DNA of 64,000 nucleotides, taken from positions 248,001 through 312,000 of the forward strand of contig NZ_JBHSBN010000006.1 in NCBI RefSeq assembly GCF_042650605.1, in the 5' to 3' direction. Position 1 is the stretch's first letter, and the number at the start of each line of letters is the position of its first letter. Under the pieces are notes generated by a model. That model searched no databases, had not been told where the DNA came from, and saw nothing but the letters and a program-made list of their open reading frames with translations. The DNA is from Micromonospora_J zhanjiangensis (GTDB lineage Bacteria; Actinomycetota; Actinomycetes; Mycobacteriales; Micromonosporaceae). Positions 24,459 to 33,792 of this stretch are shown here, one piece after another. A program made the position numbers and the translations under genes.

Positions 24459-26753
24459 TCAGATGGTCGTCGGGGGTGTCGCGGGTTCGGCCAGGGGATC
24501 ACTCTCGTCGGGGTGGCCGGTCCGCTGTTCGGGGGCGGACGCCGCCGTCGGCGCCGAGGCCGGCGGCCAGTACGTGGACAGGGCGACCGGCGTCGGGCGG
24601 ACCAGGCCGGCCGGGAACGGGTACGCCGGTGGCACCGCCCCGAGGTCGGCGAGCAGGTTTACCAGGGCCTGCTGGAGCACCGGGCTGACCGCGCTGGTGC
24701 CGGAGCGTTCGTGCACGTCGTCCAGGCCCCAGGCGTACTGGCAGGTGCCGAAGCCGAAGACGGCCGCGCCGGTGCCGGTGTTGCGGTATGCGGTGAGCGC
24801 GTGCCCGAACGTGCCCGAGTTGACGTAGGCGGCGCCGTTGTCGTCGGCCAGCGAGCTGTCGATCTGGACGGACAGCTGGGACAGCCGGATCAGCCCGGCC
24901 GGGCGTTCGGTGGCGCTGGTGTCGGCGGGCTCGTCGGCCTCGAAGCCGACGATGCCGGGCGGGCTGTCCCAGGTCTGTCCGGTGCCCAGCGCGGCGACCG
25001 CGGTGTTGCGCCACAGCGGCGACGCCGCGTACGTCGCGGGCACCGACAGCCGGAACGCGTTCACCCCGTTGAGCCGGAACCGGGTGCCGGTGAGCAGCGC
25101 GGCCGGCCGCCGGTCGGTGTTGAACGGCCGGGTGTCCTGCCAGGTGCCGCTGTACTGCCCGGTCGGGTTGAGCTGCCCGTCGAGGCTGTCCTTCCAGCAG
25201 GCGTACGACCGGCGGTCGGTGTTCCAGCGGATCCGCCAGAAGGCCTCGTTGCCGGACATGAACAGCAGGTGCGAGCGGGCGGTCGAGCTGTCCCGGGCGC
25301 CGACGAAGGCGTCCCGCATCCCGGCCGACCAGTACTCGTCGTGCCCGGAGCTGATCACGGCGGCCCGGCCGAGCAGCAGCGACGGGTCGACGTCCACCTG
25401 TGCGCAGGTGAGGTAGTCGACGTCGTAGCCGAGCCGCTCCAACCAGCGCAGCAGCGGGTACTCGGCGTTCCACAGGGTCGTCTGCGGCAGGTGCAGGCGG
25501 GTCACCAGCGGCCGGTCGTAGGAGACCGCCCGGGTCCGTTGGTCGTTGTTCCAGCTCCACGACTGCTGGGTGCCGATCCCGTAGATGCTCTTGCCGTCGA
25601 ACGGGGCGGCCGGGTTGGCGCCGGCGTGGTTGTACGCCTGCCAGGTCGAGTCGCTCAGCTTGACGGCGATCGCCGCCTTCCGGCCCGGATCGGTGACCAC
25701 GAACGGTCCGATGTGGCTGGCCATGGCCGGGTTGTCGGTACGGGCGATCTTGATGACGTACACCCCCGCGGCGGCGGTCGCCGGGACCGACCACGACCCG
25801 TTCGCCGACCAGTTGGCGCAGGACACCATCCCGGTGGTCGGGTCGGTGGTGCCGGTCGGTTGGCTGGTCTGCGCGCCCGACACCGAGTCGACCTCCCGAC
25901 CGCCCTGCCCGCCGTAGTAGCCCAGCCGGTACACCTTCCCGGTCCAGGCCGAGTTGGGGCTGTGCACCTTGAGGGTGAGCGTCGAGCCGCGGGTCACGTT
26001 CATCGCCGTGGCGAATCCCTGGATGCTCGGGTGCCCGGCGCCGTCGACGTCCCAGGCCATCGTGCCGGTCAGCCGGTTCTCCGCCTCCACCGCCGTCTGG
26101 GCCGGTGGGACGCCACCGCCACCGGCGGGGGCCAGGGCGAACGCGACGATCTGGAACCGCCCGCCCTCCGGCAGTCCGCTCACCGTGATGGCGTATGACC
26201 CCGCGGTCGGCGCGACGCCCGAGATGACCGCGAGCCGGACCTTCTCGTAGCCGTACCCGTTTGCCGCGACGACGTTCTCGACGGTCAGTGGCGCGGCCAC
26301 GGACGGCACCCACGGCCACGGGTTGTCGAAGGTGGACAGCGCGAGGTAGATCCGGCAGCCGTCCACCGCCGTGACGATCGGGTCCAGGGTGAACGTCTCG
26401 GCCAGGCCGATCGTGACGCCGTTGTAGACCAGCGGCGTGCCGTGCAGGCCCCCCACGTCGTCGCGGGACTCGGCCCAGCCGGCGAGGCTGCGCGGGGACA
26501 ACGACGATCCCGGGTCGCGGCCCCAGGTCAGCGAGGTTTCCCCGCCCGCCGCGGTGCGCGACGCCCCGGACAGCTCGCCGACCGTACCGACCGGGCCGGC
26601 GTGTTCGGTCCAGCCGGCCGGCAGCGCGATGGTCGCCGCCGAGGAGGCGAACGCCACCAGGCGGTGCCCGGCCGAGGCCGGCTGGGGAAAGGTGATCGTG
26701 TGTTGGGTGGTCGCGGACGCTGCCGCGTAGGTTGTTTTCCAGTCTCGTGTCAC
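24459..26753 (-). CDS. N,N-dimethylformamidase beta-subunit-like protein
   Basis: Large 764-aa protein without evident signal peptide. The N-terminal third (1-210) is beta-rich with ITFPQPASAGHRLVAFAS and FTLDPIVTAVDG patterns. The central part (about 210-330) is an Ig-like or CBM-like segment (ENRLTGTMAWDVDG, VYRLGYYGG). The C-terminal half (about 340-700) matches the dimethylformamidase beta-subunit C-terminal domain by its motifs SYDRPL, WLERLGYDVDYLT, ISSGHDEYWS and MSGNEAFWRIRW. GTG 26753 has AAAGG eight bases upstream; the longer frame is rejected. True activity is uncertain, because the domain is widespread in actinomycete proteins of unknown substrate. Confidence 0.72.
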   Translation of the reverse strand: MTRDWKTTYAAASATTQHTITFPQPASAGHRLVAFASSAATIALPAGWTEHAGPVGTVGELSGASRTAAGGETSLTWGRDPGSSLSPRSLAGWAESRDDVGGLHGTPLVYNGVTIGLAETFTLDPIVTAVDGCRIYLALSTFDNPWPWVPSVAAPLTVENVVAANGYGYEKVRLAVISGVAPTAGSYAITVSGLPEGGRFQIVAFALAPAGGGGVPPAQTAVEAENRLTGTMAWDVDGAGHPSIQGFATAMNVTRGSTLTLKVHSPNSAWTGKVYRLGYYGGQGGREVDSVSGAQTSQPTGTTDPTTGMVSCANWSANGSWSVPATAAAGVYVIKIARTDNPAMASHIGPFVVTDPGRKAAIAVKLSDSTWQAYNHAGANPAAPFDGKSIYGIGTQQSWSWNNDQRTRAVSYDRPLVTRLHLPQTTLWNAEYPLLRWLERLGYDVDYLTCAQVDVDPSLLLGRAAVISSGHDEYWSAGMRDAFVGARDSSTARSHLLFMSGNEAFWRIRWNTDRRSYACWKDSLDGQLNPTGQYSGTWQDTRPFNTDRRPAALLTGTRFRLNGVNAFRLSVPATYAASPLWRNTAVAALGTGQTWDSPPGIVGFEADEPADTSATERPAGLIRLSQLSVQIDSSLADDNGAAYVNSGTFGHALTAYRNTGTGAAVFGFGTCQYAWGLDDVHERSGTSAVSPVLQQALVNLLADLGAVPPAYPFPAGLVRPTPVALSTYWPPASAPTAASAPEQRTGHPDESDPLAEPATPPTTI

Positions 26754-27172
26754 GGTTGCCGCCTTTCCGCGGAATCCGTCTGTCCCTTGTGGCTTTCCCA
26801 CGCCGAGCGGGGGGTGTCCTACGCCGCGCGGGTCGTTGCGATCCCGCCGGCTCCGCGTCCGTCGCCCGTCGGCGTGCTGTCGCGGGTACGCCCGACCGGT
26901 GGGCTGCAGCGCGTCCCGGTGTTGCCGGGCGGATCCGGTTCCGGTCGGTCCGGCGTCCATGCTGGTCCGCCGCGTCGTCGACCGTCCAGGCCCGACTCGC
27001 GTCCCGCCTGTCGGGAAGCGGATAAATCGGCGAACGTGAAAGCTGTCAACCGGTCATCGGTTTCGCGGGTCCGGCCGGGCGGCAGTGGCCGGGCGTCGGC
27101 CGACCGGCGGGCCCTGGGCCGGCCGGTCGCTAATCGTGACGGTGTTGTCGCCGAATGCGACGACTGGTGCCG
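26754..27172. other. Gap without supported gene
   Basis: This 419-bp stretch holds the upstream region of the leftward dimethylformamidase-like gene. I see no RNA gene, no long repeat and no reading frame with credible start and composition. Confidence 0.6.
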
Positions 27173-27289
27173 CTAACCGCGGCGGTTGGTGTTCCGCTTC
27201 ATGACCAGCAGGACGATGCCCGCGATCAGCGCCGTCGACGTGATGAGGCAGCAGAGCACCGCGAGATGCCACGGCCGGAGAGCACCCAT
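27173..27289 (-). CDS. Mini membrane protein (RPWHL type)
   Basis: A 38-aa single-pass protein: MGALRPWHLAVLCC, a hydrophobic helix and a basic tail KRNTNRRG. Actinomycetes encode many small proteins with this RPWH-hydrophobic-basic layout, of unknown function. The start ATG 27289 has no strong ribosome site, so the call rests on protein pattern. Confidence 0.55.
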   Translation of the reverse strand: MGALRPWHLAVLCCLITSTALIAGIVLLVMKRNTNRRG

Positions 27290-27400
27290 GGCGGGCACTG
27301 TACCGGTGACGATCGCCGCCCCGCCGCCCCGCGTCCACGGGTGGGGTGGCTGCGGTTGGGTAAGTGTCCGCCACGACAGGTTTTGCGGAAGGATGCACCC

Positions 27401-27934
27401 ATGACCCTTGATCGACCGATCGCCCCGGACCCGTACGAGTTGCTCCCGCAGGTCCAGACGTTCACGCTGACCAGCGAGGACGTCGCCAACGGGGAGCCGA
27501 TGGACGCCGAGTTCGCCCATGACAGCGTGGGCGGCGGGAACGTCTCGCCCCAGCTCGCCTGGTCGGACTTCCCCGCCGAGACCCGCGGTTTCGTCGTCAC
27601 CTGCTTCGATCCGGACGCGCCGACCGGCAGCGGTTTCTGGCACTGGGTGCTGGTGAACCTGCCGGCGTCGGTCACCCAGTTGCCCCGGGGCGCCGGCTCC
27701 GAGGCCGCCGCCGGCGGGTTCAGCGTGCGCAACGACTACGGCGCGCAGGGTTACGGGGGCGCCGCGCCGCCGCCGGGGGACCGCCCGCACCGGTACGTCT
27801 TCGCCGTGCACGCCCTGGACGTGGAGCGGCTGGAGGTGACCCCGGAGGCGACCCCGGCGTACGTCGGTTTCAACCTGACGTTCCACACCCTGGCCCGGGC
27901 GGTCATCCGCCCGACGTACCAGGTCAAGGACTGA
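27401..27934 (+). CDS. YbhB/YbcL-family (PEBP, Raf-kinase-inhibitor-like) protein
   Basis: Cytosolic 177-aa protein. The family motifs are clear: NVSPQLAWSDFPAET, FDPDAPTGSGFWHWVLVNLP and the C-terminal GDRPHRYVFAVHALDV. ATG 27401 has GGAAGGA seven bases upstream. Bacterial PEBP proteins bind small anionic ligands; the physiological role is unknown. Confidence 0.93.
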   Translation: MTLDRPIAPDPYELLPQVQTFTLTSEDVANGEPMDAEFAHDSVGGGNVSPQLAWSDFPAETRGFVVTCFDPDAPTGSGFWHWVLVNLPASVTQLPRGAGSEAAAGGFSVRNDYGAQGYGGAAPPPGDRPHRYVFAVHALDVERLEVTPEATPAYVGFNLTFHTLARAVIRPTYQVKD

Positions 27935-28001
27935 CCCGGACGGCCCGCTCGCCGGTGCCGCGACCTGGTTCGCGGCGCCGGCGGCCCGGCGTGCGGTGCG
28001 G

Positions 28002-28712
28002 TCAGCCCGGCACGCGGGCGACCGCGAAGACCGACTGCCCGAACGGCGGCTTGACCAGTTGCTCGGCGGCCTTGGTCGCCGGCAGGACGAGGGTGTCGTA
28101 GACCTTGACCATCGGCCCCTCCTTCGGCATCAGGCGGAACACCTTGGTCGCCATGAAGTAGCCGATCAGGCCGAGCGCGTTCGCGTAGTGCAGCTTCTCG
28201 ACGGTCAGGCCCGCGTCGGTGAGCGCGGCCCGCATCGTCTTCTTGGTGTAGCGGCGCACATGTCCGGTGGCGATGTCGGCCGGGCCCATGGCGAACTCGA
28301 ACGCCGGCACGATCAGCACGATCGCCCCGCCGGGCCGGACCAGGTCGCGCATGCTGCGCAGCGCGCCGACGTGGTCCTCGATGTGTTCGAGCACGTTGTA
28401 CGAGACGGCGGCCGAGTAGTCACCCCGGCCCGAGTGCGGCAGCAGCATCTCCCGCACCTCGATCTTGGGCTCGGTGGCGAGCCGCTCCTTGAGCGCGATC
28501 AGCCGCTCCGGGTCGGCCTCGGTGGCGGTGAACCGATCGAAGTGCGGCGCCCACTCCAGGGCGTAGTCGCCCAGGCCGCTGCCGATCTCGATCGGGTTGT
28601 CGCCGAGGTACGGCACGGCCAGTTCGACGAACCAGCGCCGGTGGTTCACGGCGGTGGCGAGCCCTTCGAGTACCTCCGATTGGACCCGTTGGTCTCCCGT
28701 GATCTCTGCCAT
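28002..28712 (-). CDS. Class I SAM-dependent methyltransferase
   Basis: A 236-aa methyltransferase. Motif I is VPYLGDNPIEIGSGLGDYA, then the acidic end of strand 2 (FTATEADPERL), then SYNVLEHIEDH and LVRPGGAIVLIVPAF. The C-terminal part (YTKKTMRAALTDAGL) is typical of family 11-like small-molecule or lipid methyltransferases. ATG 28712 follows GAGGAA at eight bases; the open frame upstream is unsupported. Neighbours give no substrate clue. Confidence 0.85.
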   Translation of the reverse strand: MAEITGDQRVQSEVLEGLATAVNHRRWFVELAVPYLGDNPIEIGSGLGDYALEWAPHFDRFTATEADPERLIALKERLATEPKIEVREMLLPHSGRGDYSAAVSYNVLEHIEDHVGALRSMRDLVRPGGAIVLIVPAFEFAMGPADIATGHVRRYTKKTMRAALTDAGLTVEKLHYANALGLIGYFMATKVFRLMPKEGPMVKVYDTLVLPATKAAEQLVKPPFGQSVFAVARVPG

Positions 28713-28957
28713 GCGTCGATTCCTCACGAATCTGAACTCGACCTGCACCCGGACCGACAGAGTGAACCATCTCAGCACACTGTATGGAAATCGGAGGTAC
28801 GCAATGCGGACGAATGCCTGTTTTTCCGGCGACTAACCCTGGACCGTAGCACGCCGTGCGTGCAAGGTCCGCTACGCCCCGAAACGCTACGACAAAACCT
28901 CGCAGAACGTGTGCCGGCCCGCCGGGCGGGTCCCGCCGCCGGGCGGCACGTACGCCC

Positions 28958-29749
28958 TCAGGCCGTGCGGATGCAGCAGCCCGAGCAGATCTTGGGACTC
29001 GGCAGGGTGAAGGCGAGACAGCAGGTCTTGCGCTGCACGGTCAGCTCCCCGGTCGGTCCGGGAATGAGTTCGATCAGGTCGTCGACGCCGAGCGTGCCGA
29101 GCAGCGTCTGGACGTTCGTCGCGGACGAGCCGGGCAGCGCGTCGGCCGAACGCAGGATCGCCGTGGCGACGCCGGAGGCCAGCGAGCCGAGCAGGGTGCG
29201 CTCGCCGACTCGTACCTCCCGGCGGATCGCGGCGAGCACGTGCGCCAGATGGTCGTCCAGCAGCGTGGAGCGCAGGATCGCCAGCAACTCGGCCTCGTCG
29301 GCCACCACCCGGACCTCGGGCGGCCCGGCCAGCGCCAGCGGATCGGTGGGCAGCACCGCCACCGGGGTGGACCGGCGCAGGCCGACGGTGAGCGACGGCC
29401 GGTGGTCCTCGAAGCGGACCAGCACGTCCGGCGCGCGCAGCAGCGGCACCCGACGGGCGGACGCCCAACCGAGCACCGCCGGCAGGGCCAGCCAGTAGCA
29501 GTACGTCTTCCAGGTCAGCGCGGCGGCGGCCGGCGGCTGGGCGTTCCAGCGCCGACGGGCCGAGGCGAGCAGCTCCGGCATCCGACCGCTGTCGGTGAGT
29601 GCGGTGGCGGGGTGCCAGTCGGTCTCGTCGGCGACGAGCAGGCCGGGATGCAGGCCGGGCAGGTCGTCGGTGCCGAAGGTGGTCCGCAGCACCGAGGTGA
29701 CCGGGGCGAGCGGCGGGGCCGCCGCGGCGCGGTCGGCGAGGCGGATCAT
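28958..29749 (-). CDS. FhuF-like siderophore-iron reductase ([2Fe-2S])
   Basis: A 263-aa protein. The C-terminus has the FhuF-type iron-sulfur cysteine pattern: CC (TCCLAF) followed by ICSGCC, as CC-x10-C-x2-CC. The N-terminal part includes SARRRWNAQPPAAAALTWKTYCYWLALPAVLGW, common in actinomycete FhuF relatives. Such proteins release iron from ferric siderophores by reduction in the cytoplasm. Two iron-box palindromes lie about 100-140 bp upstream, so repression by an IdeR/DmdR regulator under iron sufficiency is likely. Confidence 0.85.
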   Translation of the reverse strand: MIRLADRAAAAPPLAPVTSVLRTTFGTDDLPGLHPGLLVADETDWHPATALTDSGRMPELLASARRRWNAQPPAAAALTWKTYCYWLALPAVLGWASARRVPLLRAPDVLVRFEDHRPSLTVGLRRSTPVAVLPTDPLALAGPPEVRVVADEAELLAILRSTLLDDHLAHVLAAIRREVRVGERTLLGSLASGVATAILRSADALPGSSATNVQTLLGTLGVDDLIELIPGPTGELTVQRKTCCLAFTLPSPKICSGCCIRTA

Positions 29750-29846
29750 GCGGAGCCGCCGGCTCGGAGCGACCGTCGGTCGCGCGTCGAGATCACTGGA
29801 CTCCGGTCCCCCCGTCGGCTGCCACCGGCCAGGTCGGCCGGCTCGG

Positions 29847-29888
29847 TAAGGTTAGGCTAACTTCCGGTACGAGCTAAGGCAAGCCTAA
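29847..29888. promoter_or_regulatory. Tandem iron boxes (IdeR/DmdR-type)
   Basis: TAAGGTTAGGCTAACTT (29847-29863, core GTTAGGCTAAC palindromic) and TAAGGCAAGCCTAA (29875-29888) both resemble the actinobacterial iron box TTAGGTTAGGCTAACCTAA. They lie upstream of the leftward FhuF-like gene; the rightward gene begins at 30025 and could also be affected. Confidence 0.75.
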
Positions 29889-30024
29889 CCAGAACCGGGG
29901 CGACGGGAGGGCGATACTCGATGCTCTTGGTTATCTTGTCAAGATAAAAGTCGGGAACGGGGCAGTTCTGCCCGGCTGCGTAGTGCGCCCAGCACACTGA
30001 GATTCCCGGCCACATGAGGAACCC

Positions 30025-31545
30025 ATGACCACCTCGCCCATCGAACGGGCTGCCGACTCGTTCGCGGCGGAGCTTGCCCGGCGGCGGGTCGCCCGGGGCA
30101 TGACCAAGAAGCAACTCGCCGCGCGGATGGGCTTCGACCCGTCGTACGTCAGCCACGTGGAAGGTCGTCGACACCGACCGACGGAGGACTTCGCCCGGCG
30201 GGCCGAGGCGGTCCTCGGCGCGGCCGGCGCCATCTGGCAACGCTTCCAGGAGTACGACGAACTGCGGCACGCGCGGGCGACCACGACCGCCCACCGCGAC
30301 CCGCCGGCACCGGGCCAGTGGCTGCCACCGGGCACCGGGCTGATCGTCGAACAGGAGGTGGCCACCCTCACCTACGTCGACGACACGTACCGGTGCGTCA
30401 TCCGCCGGGCGCTCTACAACGCCGGCACCGATCCGGTCACCCGCTACCTGGCCCGGATCGCGGTGGACCGCTTCCCGAGCGACCCGGGCCGGTCCAACCG
30501 GCACCACCGCGAGCACCCGTTGACCTTCGCCGAACTCACCCTCGCGGCGTACTGCGAGGGGGAGGGCACCCGGGAGCCGATGGAGTGGCGCAAGAAGCAC
30601 GACCGGGACGCGTTCAAGGAAGTCTGGCTGCTGTTCGAGAACGAGAACGGCAAGTTCCCGCTCTACCCGGGCAACCGGGTCGTCATCGAGTACGCCTACA
30701 CCGTCAACCAGGAGAAGTGGGGGAACTGGTTCCAGCGGGCCGTCCGGCTGCCGACCCGGCAGCTCGTGGTCCGGCTGGACCTGCCGGCCGACCTGGACCC
30801 ACAGGTCTGGGGGGTGGAGACGTCGCTGTCCGCCGAGGAGGGCCCGCTGCGTACGCCGGTGACGCGGGCCGAGGCGAACGGACGGGTGACGTACGAATGG
30901 TCCACCGACGAGCCGCCACTGAACGCCCGCTACCGGCTGGAGTGGCGGTTCCGCAACCCGCCGCGGCCGCCCGCGGCGGCCGGTCCGGTCGGGACGAAGG
31001 CCAGCGACCGGTTGCGCGCCGCCGGGATCGCGCAGCTCGGTGACGACGTGCTGCGGCAACCGGTACGCCCGTTCGACCTGCCCCGGGAGGAGTCCGAGGC
31101 CCGGGCGGTGATCGACCAGCTGCGGGCGGCCCTGGACCGGATCGACGACCTGCACCCGCTCAACACCGGGGTCGGCCTGGCCGCCCCGCAGCTCGGCCTG
31201 TCCCGGGCCGCGGCGATCGTCCGGCCACCGGACCGGGACGCCGACCCGATCGTGCTGCTCAACCCCCGGATCGTGGACGCGTCGCCGGACACCGACGAGC
31301 AGTACGAGGGCTGTCTGTCCTTCTTCGACCAGCGCGGCCTGGTGACCCGGTCGCTGCGGCTGGACGTGGAACACGCCAACGTCGACGGCGGGCCGGTGAT
31401 CACGTCCTTCGAGTTCGCGGTGGCCCGGCTGGTGGCGCACGAGATCGACCATCTGGACGGGCGGTTGTACGTGGACCGGATGGCGCCGGGCATCCCGCTC
31501 GTGCCGATCGAGGCGTACCGGGAGACCGGCCGACCCTGGCAGTGA
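30025..31545 (+). CDS. XRE helix-turn-helix / peptide deformylase fusion protein
   Basis: A 506-aa three-part protein. Residues about 10-65 are an XRE HTH (MTKKQLAARMGFDPSYVSHVEGRRHRP in pattern). Residues about 90-320 are a middle domain rich in Trp/Tyr/Arg that I do not recognise. Residues about 335-506 are a complete peptide deformylase with all three catalytic boxes: GVGLAAPQLG, YEGCLSF (metal cysteine) and VAHEIDHLDG (HExxH). Ordinary deformylase is about 170-200 aa, so this is a fusion. ATG 30025 follows GAGGAA. It could act on a specific formyl-peptide or amide while binding DNA; the housekeeping role is unlikely. Confidence 0.87.
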   Translation: MTTSPIERAADSFAAELARRRVARGMTKKQLAARMGFDPSYVSHVEGRRHRPTEDFARRAEAVLGAAGAIWQRFQEYDELRHARATTTAHRDPPAPGQWLPPGTGLIVEQEVATLTYVDDTYRCVIRRALYNAGTDPVTRYLARIAVDRFPSDPGRSNRHHREHPLTFAELTLAAYCEGEGTREPMEWRKKHDRDAFKEVWLLFENENGKFPLYPGNRVVIEYAYTVNQEKWGNWFQRAVRLPTRQLVVRLDLPADLDPQVWGVETSLSAEEGPLRTPVTRAEANGRVTYEWSTDEPPLNARYRLEWRFRNPPRPPAAAGPVGTKASDRLRAAGIAQLGDDVLRQPVRPFDLPREESEARAVIDQLRAALDRIDDLHPLNTGVGLAAPQLGLSRAAAIVRPPDRDADPIVLLNPRIVDASPDTDEQYEGCLSFFDQRGLVTRSLRLDVEHANVDGGPVITSFEFAVARLVAHEIDHLDGRLYVDRMAPGIPLVPIEAYRETGRPWQ

Positions 31546-31628
31546 GGATTCGACCCCGGCACCGACGCGGGGTGCCGGGGTCCGGGTCCCGCGGGCAGGG
31601 ACCCGGACCCCGGCGGGGGGAGGGAAGG

Positions 31629-32744
31629 TCAGACGGTGCCGAACGTGTCGTAGCGAATGGACTCCGCCGGCACCTCGTGTTCGGCCAGCACCCGCAGCGC
31701 GGAGCGGACCATCGTCGTGGAACCGGCCACGAAGCAGTCGTGCCCCTTCCACGGGCCGTACCGGGCCAGCACGTCGGAGACGTCGCCCTGCTCGCCGTCG
31801 AAGCCGAGGTCGTCGCTGCAGCAGGGGACCACGGACAACCACGGGTGCCGGGCCGCGATCCGGTTCAGCTCGGGCAGCCCGTACAGGTCCTCCCGGGTAC
31901 GGCCGCCCACGAAGACGTGCACCCAGCGGGTCCGGTTGCCGCGGCTCAGCTCCTCCACCAGCGCCTTGATCGGGGCCAGCCCGACCCCGGCGGCCACGCA
32001 CACCACGTCCCGGGTCGAGGTCGGGTCCAGCGTCATCGACCCCATCGGCGCCGCCAGCCGGAGCAGGTCACCCGGCTGGACCTGCCGGACCAGGGCACCG
32101 GACACCCAGCCCGCGCCGAGCACCCGAACGTGGAACTCCAGGACGTTGTCCTCGCGCGGGGCGTTGGCGATGGAGTAGGTGCGCCACAACCGGGGCCGGT
32201 GCCGGGGTGCCTCCACGCTGACGTACTGGCCGGCCCGGTAGGGCAGCGGGTCGAGCAGCGGACGGCAGGTGATGACCGCGATGTCGGTGCCGCGCCGCTC
32301 GTGGCCGAGCACCTCGGCGTTCCAGTACGGCGGGTTGTCGTCCGCCGCCGCGCCGGCCTGCATCCGCTCCGCCATCGCCGCGTACGCCTCGGTCCACGCC
32401 TGGTCGTACTCGACCGTCCACTGGTCGCCGCCGAAGGTCCGCAGGGCGTGCAGCAGGGCCGCGCCGAGTGCGGTGTAGTGCTCCGGGCGGACGTGGAACT
32501 TACGGTGGTCGCGACCCAGCGACCGCAGGAACTCGTCGAACCGCTCGGGATCGCCGACCGATCCGGTGGCGGCGACGATGGCCTCCAGCAACCGCTCGCG
32601 CTGGACGGACATCTGCACGGGGAACAGGGTGCGCAACGTCGGATCGGTGACGAAGAGCCGGGCGTAGAAGTGGCTGGCGAGTTGGTCCCGCCGATCCTCG
32701 ACGAGAACCCAACTCTCCTTCAACAGCCGCGCAAGGTTGTCCAT
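31629..32744 (-). CDS. Flavohemoglobin-like protein (globin plus FAD/NAD reductase)
   Basis: A 371-aa protein. The N-terminal globin (about 1-130) includes FYARLFVTDPTLRTLFP and the proximal-histidine helix HRKFHVRPEHYTALG. The reductase part has the FAD motif RLWRTYSIANAP, phosphate-binding GWVSGALV and the NAD segments CVAAGVGLAPIKALVE and HVFVGGRTRED. The layout matches actinobacterial flavohemoglobins that oxidise nitric oxide to nitrate. A perfect 32-bp palindrome lies about 80 bp upstream of the start and is the likely regulator site. The ATG start at 32744 is preceded by GAAGGACG. Confidence 0.9.
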   Translation of the reverse strand: MDNLARLLKESWVLVEDRRDQLASHFYARLFVTDPTLRTLFPVQMSVQRERLLEAIVAATGSVGDPERFDEFLRSLGRDHRKFHVRPEHYTALGAALLHALRTFGGDQWTVEYDQAWTEAYAAMAERMQAGAAADDNPPYWNAEVLGHERRGTDIAVITCRPLLDPLPYRAGQYVSVEAPRHRPRLWRTYSIANAPREDNVLEFHVRVLGAGWVSGALVRQVQPGDLLRLAAPMGSMTLDPTSTRDVVCVAAGVGLAPIKALVEELSRGNRTRWVHVFVGGRTREDLYGLPELNRIAARHPWLSVVPCCSDDLGFDGEQGDVSDVLARYGPWKGHDCFVAGSTTMVRSALRVLAEHEVPAESIRYDTFGTV

Positions 32745-32825
32745 TGACGTCCTTCTCGGTATTGTCGAGCGTCGGGTGCGCCCCGGCGCCGACCGTGACG
32801 ACCGTGACGACCGTGGTCGGTCGAT

Positions 32826-32867
32826 ATCGACTTTGATCCGCGCGGATCAAAGTCGATGCGGATCAAA
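32826..32867. promoter_or_regulatory. Perfect 32-bp palindrome plus extra half-site
   Basis: ATCGACTTTGATCCGC (32826-32841) is followed directly by its exact complement (32842-32857). A further direct copy of GCGGATCAAA lies at 32858-32867. It is upstream of the leftward flavohemoglobin gene and is probably the operator of a nitrosative or oxygen-responsive repressor. No regulator gene is adjacent. Confidence 0.75.
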
Positions 32868-33021
32868 TTTGTGTGCTCTGTAACGAGCATGAACACGTAG
32901 CGTCGCGGCGAGTCGCACAATCTGTGCGATTCGGGTTCCCACTGACGGGTCTCTGACGGACACATCGCCGCAAACCAGTACGGGTCTCGCCGGATGCCGC
33001 CCGTTCCGGCACAGTGGTCCC

Positions 33022-33792
33022 GTGACGGTCGATCTTCCGACGCCGGTGTCCCGGCGCACCACGGGCACCGAGGTCCTACTGGTGCTGGGCGTCTCGCTGG
33101 GACAGTCGGCGATCTACTCCGCGGTCACCATCGTGGCCCGGCTGACCGCCGACAAGCCGCTGTCCCAGCAGACCGCCACGCTGAACGCCTCGCAGTCGGA
33201 CCGGCCCTGGCTCGACCTGACGTACCAGCTGTTGGGGATCTTCTTCGCGTTGGTGCCGGTGCTGCTCGCCGTACACCTGCTGGGCCGGCAGCCCGGCGAC
33301 GCGCGCGGGCTGCTCGGCCTGGACCGGCGGCGGCCCGGCCGGGACCTGGGGTACGGCGCGCTGCTGGCGGCGGTGATCGGGCTGCCCGGGCTGGGCCTGT
33401 TCTGGGCGGCGAAGCAGCTCGGCATCAACGCGACAGTGGTACCGGCCGGCCTGCCGCACGTCTGGTGGGCGGTGCCGGTGCTGATCCTGGCCGCCGCGCA
33501 GAACGCCGTCCTGGAAGAGATCGTCGTGGTCGGCTACCTGGTCACCCGGCTGCGCGAGCTGGGCTGGCGGACCTGGACGGTGATCGGCGCCAGCGCCGTC
33601 CTGCGCGGCTCCTACCACCTCTATCAGGGCTTCGGCGCCTTCCTCGGCAACGCCGTGATGGGCGTGATCTTCACCCTGTTCTTCCTGCGCACCCGCCGCG
33701 TGCTGCCGCTGGTCGTCGCGCACACCCTGCTGGACGTGGTGGCCTTCGTCGGCTACTCGGTGCTGCCCCGCTCCTGGCTCGACTGGCTCTGA
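33022..33792 (+). CDS. CPBP-family intramembrane metalloprotease
   Basis: A 256-aa membrane protein with about seven hydrophobic helices. The abortive-infection/CAAX-like motifs are present: the glutamate pair in NAVLEEIVVVGYLVTRL, then SYHLYQGFGAFLGN (histidine), then VVAHTLLDVVAF (histidine/aspartate). The usual arginine after the EE pair is replaced by Val/Gly, common in this actinobacterial branch. GTG 33022 is the start. It overlaps the convergent gene at 33753 by 40 bp. The substrate is unknown. Confidence 0.82.
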   Translation: MTVDLPTPVSRRTTGTEVLLVLGVSLGQSAIYSAVTIVARLTADKPLSQQTATLNASQSDRPWLDLTYQLLGIFFALVPVLLAVHLLGRQPGDARGLLGLDRRRPGRDLGYGALLAAVIGLPGLGLFWAAKQLGINATVVPAGLPHVWWAVPVLILAAAQNAVLEEIVVVGYLVTRLRELGWRTWTVIGASAVLRGSYHLYQGFGAFLGNAVMGVIFTLFFLRTRRVLPLVVAHTLLDVVAFVGYSVLPRSWLDWL

